A stretch of DNA of 64,000 nt from JACVRW01 sp963825345 (GCA_963825345.1 CAWGSQ010000005.1:1-64000); one strand, 5' to 3'; numbered from the stretch's first letter, positions 17,949-25,582 are shown. Numbers and translations are program-made. The notes: generated by a model not told the origin, from the letters alone.

Positions 17949-18748
17949 TCAGTACTCGAGCAGCGTGCCGCGCCGCTGCGAGTACAGAACCGCGCGCCCG
18001 ATCGCCCACCCGGCGATCGGCAGGGTCACAAGCGTGAAGCCTGCCAGCTTCAGTAGGTACTCCCAGGCTCGGGTCCGGCATGCGGCAGACCGACGAGCAC
18101 GTGGCGCAACAGGTTCACGGCTGGCGTGAAGGGCTGGACCTCCGAGACCCACTCGATCCACGCGGGGAGCATGTCGACCGGGAAGTAGACGCCCGATACG
18201 AGTGCCATCCCCGCGAGCACGAACCCGATGCCGGGTGCCCGCTTGAAGGCGACGACGGCGGCGGCAATCGCCAGCGCGATCGCGGCGAAGGCCACCGCGC
18301 AGAGGAGTCCGAGTGGCAGAGCCAACCATGCGGTTGACCACTTCAGGTCCAATCCGAAGACGATCGCGGCAATCGCGAGAGTCCAGACGGACATGAGGAG
18401 GGCCCGCGTCATTGGGAAGAGCGTCATGGACATGGTCGCGAACACCGGTCCGAAGGGGGAGATGAGCAGCCGCTCGAAGGTGCCGGCCACGAGCTCGCTC
18501 TGGAGTGTCGCGGCCACCCCGAGGCCTGAGTGGAGCACCGAGACGATGACAAGCCCGACCGCCACAAACGCGAAGTACTCGTCCGCGCTGTCGAACCGGT
18601 CCACCGCCACCAGCCGCGAGACGAAATAGAACAGCGCAAGGGTGAACAGCATGGAGAGCGCCTGCGTCCCGAGGGCCGAGCGGAACGTCATGTACATGCG
18701 AAAGTCGCGGTCGAGAATCGCCCGGAACGCCGCGAGGTGTTCCCTCAT
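17949..18748 (-). CDS. ABC-2 type transporter permease, one frameshift
   Basis: About 265 residues with six membrane segments, for example ALSMLFTLALFYFVSRLVAV, AFVAVGLVIVSVL, LLMSVWTLAIAAIVFGL and LCAVAFAAIALAIAAAVVAF. The motif region VAGTFERLLISPF is typical of ABC-2 permeases (EREKGTLE-like). A single shift near 18065 separates the body from the last membrane segment (LVTLPIAGWAIGRAVLY). Without it the protein would end early at 18050. The start ATG overlaps the stop of the ATPase gene in ATGA, so the two are coupled and form one exporter. The cargo is unknown; the glycan-rich neighbourhood and the divergent HprK-like kinase are the only hints. Confidence 0.8.
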
Positions 18749-19461
18749 GCGACCTCCAACAGCCTTCCCTGCTCGAGTCTCACGCGCCGGTCGAACTCGG
18801 GGTGGTGGCGATCGTCGCCTGGAGAGGACCAGAGAACGGCGCCTGAGCCTGCAAGGACCGTCTCGATGCAGCGTTGCAGGGTCTCCGCACCGGCCTCGTC
18901 AAGGGAACTCAGCGGCTCGTCCAGCAGGACGAGACGGGGAGAGTGAAGAAAGGTCATTGCGAGACGAAGTCGCTGCCGCTGACCCATGGAGATGCGGTCC
19001 GCTCGCATCGGCAGGAGCTCCTCAAGCCCGACCAGCTGGACGATTCGTTCGATCGCCGGGTCCACCTCAGCGTCTGGCATGAGGGCCAGGCGGGCCCACA
19101 GGTGGAGGTGGCGATGCACCGTGAGCCGGGCGTAGATCCCTCGGTCTCCGGCCGACAGGAAGGCCAGCCACCGCCTGTAGTCTCGGCGGTTGCGAAGCGG
19201 ATGGAGACCGTCGAGGGTCACGTTTCCGCGGTCCGGGGCCAGCAGGCCGGCCGCGATGCGCAGGAGCGTTGTCTTGCCCACGCCGTTTGCGCCACCAAGC
19301 CATGTGAGGGTGCCGGGCGCCAGGGCAAGAGTCACGTCGTCCAGGACGACCTTCGCCCCCCATGACTTCGAGATCGAGTCGAGGCTCAGCAACGGGGGGT
19401 CCGGGACTGCAGCGAGCGTCGACGCCCCGTGAGCGGTCGACCATTGCCTCCATACGCACAC
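18745..19461 (-). CDS. ABC transporter ATP-binding protein
   Basis: This ATPase subunit pairs with the overlapping ABC-2 permease. Motifs in order are Walker A GGANGVGKTTLLR, a Q-loop region in WLAFLSAGDRGI, the signature ISMGQRQRLRLA (ISMGQ instead of LSGGQ), and Walker B LVLLDEPLSSLDEAGAE. The switch region VLWSSPGDD has aspartate where the usual histidine stands, an oddity worth noting. The start is uncertain: GTG 19461 gives 238 residues, whereas the frame stays open to 19695 through sequence antisense to the next gene. It is divergent from the HprK-like gene with only about 30 bases between them, so both promoters must overlap. Confidence 0.85.
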   Translation of the reverse strand: MCVWRQWSTAHGASTLAAVPDPPLLSLDSISKSWGAKVVLDDVTLALAPGTLTWLGGANGVGKTTLLRIAAGLLAPDRGNVTLDGLHPLRNRRDYRRWLAFLSAGDRGIYARLTVHRHLHLWARLALMPDAEVDPAIERIVQLVGLEELLPMRADRISMGQRQRLRLAMTFLHSPRLVLLDEPLSSLDEAGAETLQRCIETVLAGSGAVLWSSPGDDRHHPEFDRRVRLEQGRLLEVA

Positions 19462-19477
19462 AACGCCGGGGCCAGGG

Positions 19478-19493
19478 CGTTGTTGCTGCAACG
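19478..19493. promoter_or_regulatory. Palindrome CGTTG-N6-CAACG at the start of the HprK-like gene
   Basis: CGTTG TTGCTG CAACG ends at the first base of the GTG start codon of the HprK-like gene and lies in the divergent gap with the ABC exporter. It resembles the element at 16086-16100 in both the arms and the downstream bases. It is a candidate operator shared by the two promoters. Confidence 0.4.
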
Positions 19494-20444
19494 TGGCGAA
19501 TTCGTCGAAGCTCAACTGGAGCGGTGAGGCGTTCGGCCTGTCGATCCGCAGCGCAATTCCGCTCCCTGGTCTCGTTCGGGGCATGCAGCCAGCCGGCACC
19601 CGGCCGCTCATCATCGAGGTCGCGAAGCTTGACTCGCTCTCGGGCGATCGAGGGGTACGGGTGGCTGAGTGGCGCCAGGAATCCGGCCAGGTCATGCTCG
19701 CGATCGACCACGACGAGGACGCCTACTGGATCGACGTTCTCGGCACAGGCGCCTTCAGGCTCAGTTCCGACGGCAGGCGGGTGACCTGTGCACCGCCGGT
19801 GGCCGGCGCGAGTAGGTCGTGGCTCAAGTACCTGACGGGGCAGGTGCTTCCGTTCGCCGCGCTGCTCCAGGGGCTCGAGGTATTCCACGCGAGCGGCGGT
19901 CGAGCTGGAGGGCGGAGTCACGACCTTCGCGGCCGCAAGCGGGCTTGGCAAGTCCACCATTGCGCTCAACATGCACCTCGCCGGCGCCGGTTTCGTGACC
20001 GACGATGTGGTCGCGGTGGAGCTGCGCGACGGCGCGGCCGTGGCGCACCCGGGCCTCGCCAGCGTCAAGCTGAGGCGAACGGCGGCCGACCTCGTGGATT
20101 GCCGCGGACTCGGCTCACCCGCCAGCAGTGATGCGCTCGAGCTTCGATACGTGCTCGATGCGGTGCGAGATCCGCTGCCGCTCACAACCTTCTGCGTGCT
20201 TGATCAGTCGCCGGATGGATCGCTGTCGGTGGAGGGGGTCGCCGACCCCGGTCGATGGCTACTCGCCAGCACCTTCAATTTCGTGGTTGACACCCCGGAG
20301 CGGCTCGCGCGCCAGCTGGACGTCTGCGCTGCGATCGCCCGCGACGCGCGCGTGTTGAGGGTGTTCGTGCCGGACAGACCGGACGCGGACCTCGCAGCGC
20401 GCCTGCGCGCATCCCTGGCGCAGGCGGCCGTCGTCGCTTCCTAG
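19493..20444 (+). CDS. HprK-like P-loop kinase, frameshifted
   Basis: About 316 residues. The N-terminal half (LNWSGEAFGLSIRSAIPLPG, then LIIEVAKLDSL) looks like the small beta-rich N-domain of HPr-kinase-like proteins found in biosynthetic and polysaccharide clusters. After an extra base near 19900 the frame continues with AAASGLGKSTIALNMHLA, a Walker A motif, and GFVTDDVVAVE, the catalytic Asp pair region of HprK/PEP-carboxykinase-type kinases. True HprK phosphorylates HPr in the PTS, but no PTS gene is here and the sequence is of the shorter HprK-like class. Its divergent ABC exporter suggests it modifies an exported product or a regulator. The start GTG 19493 abuts a palindrome. It converges with corA, sharing a CTAG stop overlap. 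Confidence 0.65.
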
Positions 20445-21436
20445 AGGAAACCGCGTCTGCGGAAGTAGCCGACCATCCCGACCAGCACCACGACCATCAC
20501 CCCGATGATCGCCCAGAACGAGTTGATCCCCCCGTCGAACGGGAGGTCCACGTTCATGCCAAAGACGCTCGCGAGCAGGGTGAGCGGGAGGATGATCACG
20601 CTGAAGGCGGTGAGCACCCGCAGCACCTCGTTCACGCGGTGGGAGAGCACGGACTCGTTCGTGTCCTCGAGCGCCTCCACGACCTCCTTGTAGTTCTCGA
20701 GCATGTCCCAGATGCGCTCGGAGGCGTCGACGATGTCGTCGAAGTAGACCTCCATCTCCTCGGCGAGGTAGCGCTGCTTGGTCCGCTCGAGGTCGCGCAG
20801 CACCGCGCGCTGCGGGCGGATGATCTTTCGGAAGTTGATGATCTCCTGCTTCGAGTTGGAGAGGTCGCGCACGACCTCCTCCGCCTTGCCCTCGAAGATC
20901 TCCTCCTCCATCCGCTCGAGCTTGTTCCCGATCTTGCGGAGCATCGGGAAGCAGTAGTCGAAGGAGTCGTCCACGATCTTGTAGAGCAGGTAGCCCGAGC
21001 CCTTTGAGAGCAGGGAGTCGCGCACGTCCTCGGAGGAGCGGCAACGCTCGAACAGGTACTCCACCGGCGGGACCGGCGTGTTCGGGATCGTGATCAGGAA
21101 GTCCGGCCCGATGAACATGTCCAGCTCGGCCGCGTTCAGCCGGCCGACGGTCTTATCGAAGACCGGGAAGTAGAGGACGATGAACAGGTAGTCGTCGTAC
21201 TCGTCGATCTTCGGGCGCTGGTTGCGCGAGAGGACGTCCTCGTAGTCGAGCGGGTGGAACTCGAAGTGCTCCTCGAGCCAGGCGCGCTCTGCCGGCCCCG
21301 GGCGCTCGATGTTGATCCAGCGCAGCCCACCCCACTCGATGGACTCGACCTGGGGCTCAGCGCTAGCGGCGAGGCGTGCGGGATCGACCCGTGCGCGGGC
21401 GGAGCGCCTGAGACGTGGCTTCGGCAGGCTCGGCAT
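20441..21436 (-). CDS. corA: CorA family magnesium/divalent cation transporter
   Basis: This 331-residue protein has a large cytoplasmic N-terminal funnel domain and two C-terminal membrane helices (FSVIILPLTLLASVFGMNV and FWAIIGVMVVVLVGMVGYF). The invariant pore motif GMN is present in FGMNVDLPF, and the acidic helix MEEEIFEGKAEEVVRDLSNS is typical. CorA forms a pentameric Mg2+ uptake channel in the inner membrane. The ATG at 21436 is the natural start. The gene is divergent from the SAM-riboswitch-controlled operon and converges with the HprK-like gene. The family is clear; the metal (Mg, Co or Ni) is not fixed by sequence. Confidence 0.93.
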   Translation of the reverse strand: MPSLPKPRLRRSARARVDPARLAASAEPQVESIEWGGLRWINIERPGPAERAWLEEHFEFHPLDYEDVLSRNQRPKIDEYDDYLFIVLYFPVFDKTVGRLNAAELDMFIGPDFLITIPNTPVPPVEYLFERCRSSEDVRDSLLSKGSGYLLYKIVDDSFDYCFPMLRKIGNKLERMEEEIFEGKAEEVVRDLSNSKQEIINFRKIIRPQRAVLRDLERTKQRYLAEEMEVYFDDIVDASERIWDMLENYKEVVEALEDTNESVLSHRVNEVLRVLTAFSVIILPLTLLASVFGMNVDLPFDGGINSFWAIIGVMVVVLVGMVGYFRRRGFL

Positions 21437-21518
21437 AGGGTCTGAGGGGGTCGTCCAGCACGTTCACGTGACCCATTCTACTTCGAGCTGCTGGTATCCT
21501 GCGGCGCAGACATAGCCG

Positions 21519-21624
21519 TTGCATCGAGAGGGGTGGAGGGACATGGCCCTGTGAAACCCCGGCAACCACTCGGCGAATCGAACAGCGATTCGCTTGGAAA
21601 GGTGCCAATTCCATCGAGATGTGA
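21519..21624 (+). promoter_or_regulatory. SAM-I (S-box) riboswitch aptamer
   Basis: The conserved S-box core is present: GAGAGGGGTGGAGGGA, then GGCCCTGTGAAACCCCGGCA, then GGTGCCAATTCC. The P1 helix pairs TTGCATC (21519-21525) with GATGTGA (21618-21624), seven pairs including two wobbles. A variable hairpin (GCGAATCG with CGATTCGC) lies between. This RNA binds S-adenosylmethionine and normally turns expression off when SAM is plentiful. It precedes the threonine-synthase-like gene by 65 bases. Confidence 0.93.
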
Positions 21625-21642
21625 CAGGGCGCCTGAACAGGG

Positions 21643-21670
21643 CCTCCGTCACAGCACCGGCGGAGGTTTT
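21643..21670 (+). terminator. Intrinsic terminator of the SAM riboswitch
   Basis: CCTCCG (21643-21648) pairs with CGGAGG (21661-21666), followed by TTTT. The hairpin lies between the aptamer and the ribosome-binding site of the next gene, the usual place of an S-box expression platform. SAM binding would stabilise it and stop transcription. Confidence 0.75.
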
Positions 21671-21689
21671 CTACATAGAAGGGGCTTTC

Positions 21690-22925
21690 ATGCCAGTTCA
21701 GGCGCTTCAGTGCAAGGAATGTGACTCCACCTATCCGCTCGACGCTCGCTACGTGTGCGAGCACTGCTTCGGGCCGCTCGAGGTCGCGTACGACCACAGC
21801 GGGCTCGATGCCGCGGAGGCCAAGCGGAAGATCCAGTCGGGGCCGCAGACGCTCTGGCGCTACGCAGAGTTCCTGCCGTTCGCGTCTCCACCGCAGACCG
21901 GCCTGCCCGTCGGCCTGACCCCGCTCCAGCGCGCGCCGCGGCTCGCCGAGGCGCTCGGCGTGGGGGAGGTGTTCGTGAAGAACGACACCGCCAATCCCAC
22001 GCACTCCTTCAAGGACCGCGTGGTGGCCGTGGCACTCGCCAAGGCCCGCGAGCTCGGCTACCAGGTGGTGGCCTGCGCCTCCACGGGCAACCTGGCGAAC
22101 GCGGTGGCGGCTCACTCGGCGGCCGCGGGCCTCGAGTCGTACGTGTTCATCCCGTCCGACCTCGAGGAGCAGAAGATCCTCGCCACGGGCGTGTACGGCA
22201 CGAACCTGGTGGCCGTTCGCGGCAACTACGACGACGTGAACCGGCTCTGCACCGAGATCTCCGGCGAGCGCGACTGGGCGTTCGTGAACGTGAACGTGCG
22301 GCCGTACTACGCGGAGGGTTCGAAGACGATCGCGTTCGAGATCGCCGAGCAGCTCGGCTTCGAGCTGCCGGACCGCGTGGTGGCGCCGATCGCCTCCGGC
22401 TCGCTGTTCACGAAGATCGCGCGCGGGTTCCAGGAGTGGCTCGACGTCGGGCTGCTCGACGGCACCCTGCCGACCTTCAACGGCGCGCAGGCCGAGGGCT
22501 GCTCGCCGGTCGCGCAGGCGTACGAGGCGGGGCGCGACATCTGCCGGCCCGTGAAGCCGAACACGATCGCCAAATCGCTCGCCATCGGCAACCCGGCGGA
22601 CGGCCCGTACGCGCTCGAGCTGGCACGGCGCTCGTCCGGATCGATCGACTCCGTCACCGACGACGAGATCCGCGAGGGCATTCGGCTGCTCGCCCAGACC
22701 ACCGGCATCTTCACCGAGACGGCCGGCGGCGTGACCACGGCGGTGCTCCGCAAGCTGGCCGAGCGCGGCGACATCGGCTCGGACGAGCGGGTGGTGGCGG
22801 TGATCACCGGCGACGGCCTGAAGACGCTTGACGCGGTGCGCGGCACATTCGAGAAGCACGAGATCGAGCCGTCGTTCGAAGCGTTCGAGAACGCGGTCGC
22901 CGGAGCCTCGGTCGGCGCTGTGTAA
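21690..22925 (+). CDS. thrC: Threonine synthase-like PLP enzyme, possibly homocysteine synthase
   Basis: This 411-residue fold-type II PLP enzyme begins with a small zinc ribbon (CKECDSTYPL, then CEHCFGPLEV). The PLP lysine is in PTHSFKDRVVAVALAK, the phosphate-binding loop is CASTGNLANAVAAHSAAAG, and TETAGGVTTAVLRKLA is near the C-terminus. By family it would convert O-phosphohomoserine to threonine. The SAM riboswitch upstream and the CysO-like sulfur carrier immediately downstream argue for a sulfur role: O-phosphohomoserine to homocysteine using carrier-bound sulfide. From memory, such a pair (called MetM and MetO) has been reported in Streptomyces, which I cannot verify here. The start ATG has AGAAGGGG just upstream. 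The fold is sure; the reaction is open. Confidence 0.88.
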   Translation: MPVQALQCKECDSTYPLDARYVCEHCFGPLEVAYDHSGLDAAEAKRKIQSGPQTLWRYAEFLPFASPPQTGLPVGLTPLQRAPRLAEALGVGEVFVKNDTANPTHSFKDRVVAVALAKARELGYQVVACASTGNLANAVAAHSAAAGLESYVFIPSDLEEQKILATGVYGTNLVAVRGNYDDVNRLCTEISGERDWAFVNVNVRPYYAEGSKTIAFEIAEQLGFELPDRVVAPIASGSLFTKIARGFQEWLDVGLLDGTLPTFNGAQAEGCSPVAQAYEAGRDICRPVKPNTIAKSLAIGNPADGPYALELARRSSGSIDSVTDDEIREGIRLLAQTTGIFTETAGGVTTAVLRKLAERGDIGSDERVVAVITGDGLKTLDAVRGTFEKHEIEPSFEAFENAVAGASVGAV

Positions 22926-22938
22926 TCTGCCGAACCCG

Positions 22939-23217
22939 ATGTCCGTGACGGTCAAGATTCCCACGCAGCTGCGCACGGTTACCGGTGGCGACTCGGAGAC
23001 TGCGGTCGACGGTGCCACCACGGTCGGCGAGGTGCTGGATGGCCTCTACGACCGCTACGACGGTCTCCGCGACCGGATCGCGGAGGACGGGGACCTGCGC
23101 CGCTTCGTGAACGTGTATGTGGGTGGCGAGGACATCCGCTTCCTCGACGGGCTCGACACCGAGGTCGAAGACGGGGACGAGGTCACGATCCTCCCGGCAG
23201 TCGCCGGCGGCAGCTGA
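22939..23217 (+). CDS. CysO/MoaD/ThiS-family sulfur carrier protein
   Basis: This 92-residue beta-grasp protein has IPTQLRTVTGGDSETAVDG at the N-terminus, RRFVNVYVGGEDIRFLDGL centrally, and VTILPAVAGGS at the end. The pattern closely resembles mycobacterial CysO, which carries sulfide as a C-terminal thiocarboxylate for cysteine synthesis. Here one serine follows the di-glycine, so either a protease must remove it before activation or the terminus is used differently. It begins 13 bases after the threonine-synthase-like gene in the same SAM-riboswitch operon. It is likely activated by a MoeB/ThiF-type adenylyltransferase located elsewhere. Confidence 0.88.
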   Translation: MSVTVKIPTQLRTVTGGDSETAVDGATTVGEVLDGLYDRYDGLRDRIAEDGDLRRFVNVYVGGEDIRFLDGLDTEVEDGDEVTILPAVAGGS

Positions 23218-24158
23218 GGGTTTTCGTAACCGGCGCGCAGGGCCTGATCGGCTCTGCGCTCGTGGAGGCGCTGCTGGCCCGTGGCGAAGAGGTCGTCGCG
23301 CTGAGCCGCTCCGACCTCGTCGGGTCGCGCTTCGACCACGAGGGGCTGCGCGAGCGCTGCACCCTCGTGGAGGGCGACCTCACGTCCCTCGGCTCGGTTC
23401 TCGGCGAGCAGCGGCCGAGCACCGTGTTCCACCTGGCGGCGCAGACGCAGGTGGGGGAGGCCAACCGCGCGCCTCTCGCGACCTGGGAGACGAATGTCCG
23501 CGGCACCTACATGCTGCTGGAGGCCATGCGGGAGCACGCCGCGAACACACGCGTGATCATCGCCTCCTCCGACAAGGCCTACGGCGCGCATGACGAGCTG
23601 CCCTACCGCGAGGACTTTGCGCTCGAGCCGTCATATCCCTACGACGTCTCGAAGGCCGCCACCGACATGATCGCCCGCTCCTACGCCGCGACCTACGACA
23701 TGCCCGTGGCAGTGACCCGGCTCGCGAACGTCTACGGGCCGGGCGACGTGAACTGGGCGCGTTTGATCCCGGACACCGCGCGGGCGCTGGTGCGCGGCGA
23801 GCGCCCCGTGATCCGCTCGGACGGGACGCCCGAGCGCGACTACCTCTACGTGGAGGACGCGGCCGCCGCGTACCTGGCGGTGGCGGACTCGCTCGAGGAC
23901 CCGGCCCTCCGCGGGCGCGCGTGGAACGCCGGCTCGGGCGAGCCGCGTTCAGTGCTCGAGGTGGTCAAGCGCCTGATCGAGACCTCGGGCCGCTCGGTCG
24001 AGCCGGACATCCAGGGCACCGGCGTCCCTCACGGAGAGATCGACCGCCAGTACCTCGATTCGAGCGCGATCCGCAAGGAGCTCGGCTGGGAACCGAAATG
24101 GGACCTGGACAGAGGCCTGCGGGCGGCGTGGGAGTGGTACGAACGGACCCTCGGCTAG
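23214..24158 (+). CDS. NAD-dependent epimerase/dehydratase, probable CTG start
   Basis: This 314-residue extended short-chain dehydrogenase has the N-terminal Rossmann motif VTGAQGLIGS, VFHLAAQTQVG, the catalytic YPYDVSKAA (Y-x3-K), VTRLANVYGPGD and ERDYLYVEDAAAAYL. It resembles GDP-mannose 4,6-dehydratase and related sugar-nucleotide epimerases. No ATG, GTG or TTG lies between an upstream position and the Rossmann glycines. The natural start is CTG 23214, overlapping the TGA of the sulfur-carrier gene as CTGA and giving the expected first residues RVFVTG. It is the third gene of the riboswitch operon, although its sugar-type role is unrelated at first sight. It converges with the SemiSWEET gene through a shared CTAG. 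Confidence 0.85.
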   Translation: MRVFVTGAQGLIGSALVEALLARGEEVVALSRSDLVGSRFDHEGLRERCTLVEGDLTSLGSVLGEQRPSTVFHLAAQTQVGEANRAPLATWETNVRGTYMLLEAMREHAANTRVIIASSDKAYGAHDELPYREDFALEPSYPYDVSKAATDMIARSYAATYDMPVAVTRLANVYGPGDVNWARLIPDTARALVRGERPVIRSDGTPERDYLYVEDAAAAYLAVADSLEDPALRGRAWNAGSGEPRSVLEVVKRLIETSGRSVEPDIQGTGVPHGEIDRQYLDSSAIRKELGWEPKWDLDRGLRAAWEWYERTLG

Positions 24159-24445
24159 GGCGCCACGGATGATGCGGAGCGCTGCTGGTAGCGACGCACA
24201 ACGAGCAGCGTCCCGACGTTCGTGATCACGCCGAGTGTGTTCGGGACGATCAGGTACGGGTCGCCGGTCGAGATGCCGTAGGCGCACCAAGAGGTTGAGC
24301 CGGCCGCGATCACCACGAGGAACGCCTGCGAGACGTCGTCCGCCTGCCCGCGGCTGAGCACGCGCCGCACCTGGAAGAGCGGCGCCAGCGCCATCAAGAC
24401 GCCCATCGCGGACGCCAGTACGCCGAAGAAATCGGTTGCCTCCAT
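24155..24445 (-). CDS. SemiSWEET/MtN3-type small membrane transporter
   Basis: This 96-residue protein has three membrane segments (FFGVLASAMGVLMALAPLFQ, AFLVVIAAGSTSWCAYGI and TLGVITNVGTLLVVR). The PQ-loop-like APLFQVRRVLSRGQADDVS matches SemiSWEET proteins, which dimerise to pass sugars or other small solutes across the membrane. Its start overlaps the DksA/TraR-like stop as TGATG, so it is coupled to that gene. It is the last gene of a four-gene minus-strand operon and shares a CTAG stop overlap with the epimerase. Confidence 0.85.
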   Translation of the reverse strand: MEATDFFGVLASAMGVLMALAPLFQVRRVLSRGQADDVSQAFLVVIAAGSTSWCAYGISTGDPYLIVPNTLGVITNVGTLLVVRRYQQRSASSVAP

Positions 24446-24777
24446 CAGCGCGCGCAGTCGATGCAGAGGGCGCTCTCGGGAGCCACCTCGAGCCTGCCAG
24501 GCGCGATCGGCCCGCCGCAGCGGTCGCAGCGCCCGTAGCTGCCCTCGTCGAGTTTCGTGAGCGCGCGCTCCAGCTTCTCCTCGGTCACGAGCAGGCTGTT
24601 GCCGACGCCGATGTCGTTGCGGCGGCTGATCGCCTCGCTCGTGCCGTCGCCTATCCGCTTGCCGAAGCCGATGCCCGCCCCGGGCTCCGGGGCCTTGGCC
24701 AGCTCCGCGATGCGCGCCTGAACCTCATCGAGCCGCTCGCGCAGAAGTTGCTCTGTCTCGGTGCCGTGGAGCGTCAC
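24445..24777 (-). CDS. DksA/TraR family zinc-finger protein
   Basis: This 110-residue protein has an N-terminal coiled-coil region (LLRERLDEVQARIAELAK) and a C-terminal C4 zinc finger (CDRCGGPIAPGRLEVAPESA, then LCIDC). In gamma-proteobacteria DksA binds RNA polymerase with ppGpp; actinobacterial members are less studied and often control stress genes. Here the usual acidic tip of the coiled coil is not obvious. It follows the HELCH protein gene by about ten bases and overlaps the SemiSWEET gene by one base, so these move together. Confidence 0.87.
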   Translation of the reverse strand: MTLHGTETEQLLRERLDEVQARIAELAKAPEPGAGIGFGKRIGDGTSEAISRRNDIGVGNSLLVTEEKLERALTKLDEGSYGRCDRCGGPIAPGRLEVAPESALCIDCAR

Positions 24778-24787
24778 GGCGTCCAGG

Positions 24788-25144
24788 TTAGGCCCCGCGG
24801 GTCAGTTCGACGGCGCACCGGGCCTCTAGCTCGTAGCGGTTCGCGCGGTAGCCCGTGCGGTCGCGCGCGAAGGTGGACGGCCGCGCGTACGAGATCCACA
24901 CGCGCAGCGCCCTGACCTGGAGCTGCCAGACGTGACACAGCTCGTGCACGACGAGGTCCTCGTCCGGCTCCGGGCGCTTTAGGAGGATCAGGTGTCGCGT
25001 GGCGTAGCCGCGGAAGCGCCTGAAGCCCGGCACGCGAAAGAGCCACGGCGCGACGACAATGCGCACGTGGCGCAAGTCGACCGGCTCGGGATAGAAATCG
25101 AGCCGGTCGAGCCGGGCCTTTGCCCGCCCTAGGACTGTGCTCAG
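24788..25144 (-). CDS. Small zinc metallopeptidase-like protein (HExxH), probable CTG start
   Basis: About 118 residues. The core reads FRRFRGYATRHLILLKRP, then VVHELCHVWQLQVRAL, whose HELCH is a zincin-type HExxH motif as in SprT-like or DUF4157-like proteins. A third metal ligand may be the glutamate in NRYELEARCA. The natural start is CTG 25144, which overlaps the TGA of the upstream 20-residue peptide gene as CTGA and yields STVLGRAKARLDRLDFYPEP. The only canonical alternative is TTG 25075, which drops that conserved-looking segment. No signal peptide is seen, so it is probably cytoplasmic. Peptidase activity is unproven. Confidence 0.65.
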   Translation of the reverse strand: MSTVLGRAKARLDRLDFYPEPVDLRHVRIVVAPWLFRVPGFRRFRGYATRHLILLKRPEPDEDLVVHELCHVWQLQVRALRVWISYARPSTFARDRTGYRANRYELEARCAVELTRGA

Positions 25145-25203
25145 AAGACGAACAGGATGAGCAGGATCAGGATGAGGATCGCTGCGCCAATGCTGATGTA
25201 CAT
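25141..25203 (-). CDS. 20-residue single-span membrane peptide
   Basis: The whole product is MYISIGAAILILILLILFVF, essentially one membrane helix with no charged residue. A near-perfect ribosome-binding site (GGGAGGAAAC) lies directly before the ATG. The stop overlaps the CTG start of the metallopeptidase-like gene. The strong initiation site and the coupling argue that it is really translated, perhaps to drive downstream translation or as a membrane-stress peptide. A palindrome (25247-25263) lies 43 bases upstream. Confidence 0.7.
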   Translation of the reverse strand: MYISIGAAILILILLILFVF

Positions 25204-25246
25204 GTTTCCTCCCTGGATTGGTTGAGGGCCCAGTACCCAAATGACA

Positions 25247-25263
25247 CCGTTGCGATGCAACGG
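25247..25263. promoter_or_regulatory. Perfect palindrome CCGTTG-N5-CAACGG
   Basis: CCGTTG CGATG CAACGG lies upstream of the minus-strand operon starting at 25203. It contains the same CGTTG-N5-CAACG core found at 16086 and 19478. The spacing suits an operator or a short transcript hairpin. Confidence 0.4.
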
Positions 25264-25538
25264 TTGACCTGTCGGAACTACTGGTATGGCAGCAGTGGGC
25301 AATAGGCGCCAGCGTGTCGCCTCCGGCGGTGGCGGCGACGGCAACGGCGGCCCGGCGCTTACGCGGTGGGTTGATCGGTGCGTCCGTGCCGCCGCAATAC
25401 AGGTCCGGCACCAAACAATCGTTGACGCGCTGGACGTGCTTGCGCACCGTCAGGGCGCTGCCATCTCCACGAGCACCGCGTCGTTTCGGAGGAAGGCCGC
25501 GGGCGGCCAGGACCCGCTCGGAGAGCGGCTTCGCCGGA

Positions 25539-25582
25539 TACGCCCGGAAGGATTCCGAACCTTCGACTTCTGCCTCCGGAGG
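25539..25582 (-). other. Fragment of tRNA-Arg(CCG), 3' half
   Basis: This 44-base segment repeats the 3' half of the complete tRNA-Arg at 26797-26869, from the anticodon arm to the acceptor end (TACGCCCGGAAGG, then CTTCGACTTCTGCCTCCGGA). It has one inserted C in the T-loop region. The 5' half is absent and the flanks are unrelated. It has the same orientation as the intact tRNA, 1.26 kb away, so the two form a direct repeat, as left by an integrated element. The surrounding 25204-25699 region holds nothing else I can support. Confidence 0.8.

Noticed and set aside
19493..20444. Genuine HPr kinase of the PTS
   Set aside because: No ptsH, ptsI or sugar EII gene is nearby, and the protein is of the HprK-like class found with export or biosynthesis genes.
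21363..23021. A 552-codon minus-strand open frame opposite the riboswitch and threonine-synthase-like gene
   Set aside because: It runs antisense through a clear riboswitch and a motif-complete enzyme; its product is Arg/His/Ala-rich without domains.
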